Shown here piece after piece: positions 6,785-7,628 of a stretch of 7,628 bases of DNA. The stretch lies in contig DAOVTR010000070.1 of assembly GCA_030633015.1 (NCBI GenBank), forward strand, positions 1 through 7,628. Reading direction: 5' to 3'. Under the pieces are notes generated by a model. The model did no database searches, was not told where the DNA came from, and worked only from the letters and a program-made list of their open reading frames with translations. The DNA is from Bdellovibrionales bacterium. GTDB taxonomy: Bacteria; Bdellovibrionota; Bacteriovoracia; Bacteriovoracales; Bacteriovoracaceae. The stretch's first letter is position 1. Every line of letters starts with the position of its first letter. The position numbers and the translations under genes were made by a program.

Positions 6785-7628
6785 TCCTCATGTCCAATTG
6801 AATCTTTAACTATTCCGGCCCCTCCATATAAATGCAAGGTTCTATCTTTTAGTAAAGCACTTCTTATACCAACTAAAACATCAGCTTTATAAGCAGATAT
6901 TATGCCCATTGGGGCCGCATATATTCCTCTATCAAAATTTTCAAAAGTATTGATAAGTTTTTTGGCAATATTTGTAGGGGTTCCTCCTACTGCTGGAGTT
7001 GGGTGAAGTTTATTTATTATTGGGAATATATTTGTCTGTTCATTTAATAGACTTGTATATCTTGAGTGAAGGTGTTGGATATGATTTAGTTTTACAATAT
7101 CTTGTGATTTTATCTGCTTAATATCTTTTGAAAATTCAATTAGGTTTTTTTCAACATAGTTACATACAATGAGATGCTCTGAAATATCTTTTTGTGATTG
7201 CTTTAGTTCATTTTCTAGTTGATGGTCCTCGGTATAGTTTTTTCCTCTTGGACGGGTGCCTGCAATGGCATCAATGAAAATATGGTTATCTTCAACGGTA
7301 AGTAGTTTTTCTGGAGAGAGAGAGAGAAAGGCAATCTTCGAATTTAGTTTTATAAAAAATATATTACCATTATGAGTTTGATGAATGAAATTTCCCAATA
7401 GTTTCGTGGCAGGTAAAGGATTGCTTATTTGTAATATATTTTTTCTTGCGAGAACAATTTTTTGAATGTCGTGATTTTTTATTTTTTTTAAACATTCGTC
7501 TACTGTTTTTTCCCAGTCATGCTTATTAGGGAGAGCTGTTATTGATTCCGGAGTAAAACTTAATTTGTCAGTACCATTAGATCGTGTTTGTAGTAGAGAA
7601 TTTAATCTGATTAGAATTTTATCTTTTG
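6736..7628 (-). CDS. menF: Isochorismate synthase MenF, 5' end outside the window
   Basis: A chorismate-binding enzyme that isomerises chorismate to isochorismate, the first committed step of the pathway. The frame is open to the right edge, giving 296 visible residues; family members have roughly 400 to 460, so about 100 to 160 N-terminal residues are missing. A TTG at 7398 is internal, since the catalytic lysine lies before it. Visible motifs in order: KIVLAR with the catalytic Lys (codon 7461-7459), LSPEKLL with the catalytic Glu (codon 7311-7309), AGTRPRG, SEHLIV, HPTPAVGGTP, FDRGIYAAPMG, GIRSALL, and YGGAGIVKDS with HEEWIE at the C-terminus. Lys and Glu are 50 residues apart, as for Lys190 and Glu240 of E. 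coli MenF. Isochorismate synthases of siderophore or salicylate pathways share these motifs, but the overlap with menD makes MenF much more likely. A (GA)7 repeat lies just upstream of the Glu codon. Confidence 0.94.
   Translation of the reverse strand, partial: KDKILIRLNSLLQTRSNGTDKLSFTPESITALPNKHDWEKTVDECLKKIKNHDIQKIVLARKNILQISNPLPATKLLGNFIHQTHNGNIFFIKLNSKIAFLSLSPEKLLTVEDNHIFIDAIAGTRPRGKNYTEDHQLENELKQSQKDISEHLIVCNYVEKNLIEFSKDIKQIKSQDIVKLNHIQHLHSRYTSLLNEQTNIFPIINKLHPTPAVGGTPTNIAKKLINTFENFDRGIYAAPMGIISAYKADVLVGIRSALLKDRTLHLYGGAGIVKDSIGHEEWIETQNKMSNFLQIF
7314..7327. repeat. (GA)7 dinucleotide repeat inside menF
   Basis: Fourteen bases of perfect GA repeat on the plus strand (TC on the coding strand). 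It encodes Leu-Ser-Leu-Ser immediately before the conserved Pro-Glu of the active site. A gain or loss of one unit would shift the frame before the catalytic Glu codon. Confidence 0.85.

Noticed and set aside
6736..7398. A short menF of 220 residues starting at TTG 7398.
   Set aside because: The frame continues upstream and includes the essential KIVLAR motif, so the TTG codon is an internal leucine.

Overview
This is an ordinary metabolic stretch of an AT-rich bacterial chromosome. Most of it (about 1044 to the right edge, all on the minus strand) is a menaquinone (vitamin K2) biosynthesis operon. In transcription order, right to left, it holds menF (5' end outside the window), menD, menB, menC, menE and menH. 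Left of the operon are a small minus-strand PilZ-like gene and the 3' part of an unrecognised plus-strand gene, which converge with only 2 bases between their stop codons.

The six men genes encode the classical o-succinylbenzoate route from chorismate to 1,4-dihydroxy-2-naphthoyl-CoA: MenF makes isochorismate, MenD makes SEPHCHC, MenH makes SHCHC, MenC makes o-succinylbenzoate (OSB), MenE makes OSB-CoA and MenB makes DHNA-CoA. The final steps (DHNA-CoA thioesterase, MenA prenyltransferase, MenG/UbiE methyltransferase) are not in the window. The genes are tightly packed: menF/menD overlap by 49 bases, menD-menB are 20 bases apart with a strong ribosome binding site, menB-menC are almost touching if menC uses a GTG start, and menC/menE and menE/menH each overlap by 11 bases. 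The order F-D-B-C-E-H differs from E. coli, where menH lies between menD and menB. No operon promoter is visible; it should lie beyond the right edge.

The organism cannot be fixed from the window. The low GC, the Lys/Asn/Ile-rich proteins, a MenB very like the gammaproteobacterial bicarbonate-dependent type, and a small PilZ-like neighbour suggest a Gram-negative, proteobacteria-related species that respires with menaquinone. A Bacteriovorax/Halobacteriovorax-type bacterium is my best guess, as inference only.

I see no rRNA, tRNA, mobile element, CRISPR array or new system. The points worth a second look are small: a perfect -10 box placed so that the PilZ-like mRNA would begin at its ATG, a GTG start for menC, a Met in place of a conserved active-site Ser in MenD, and a (GA)7 tract beside a catalytic codon in menF.
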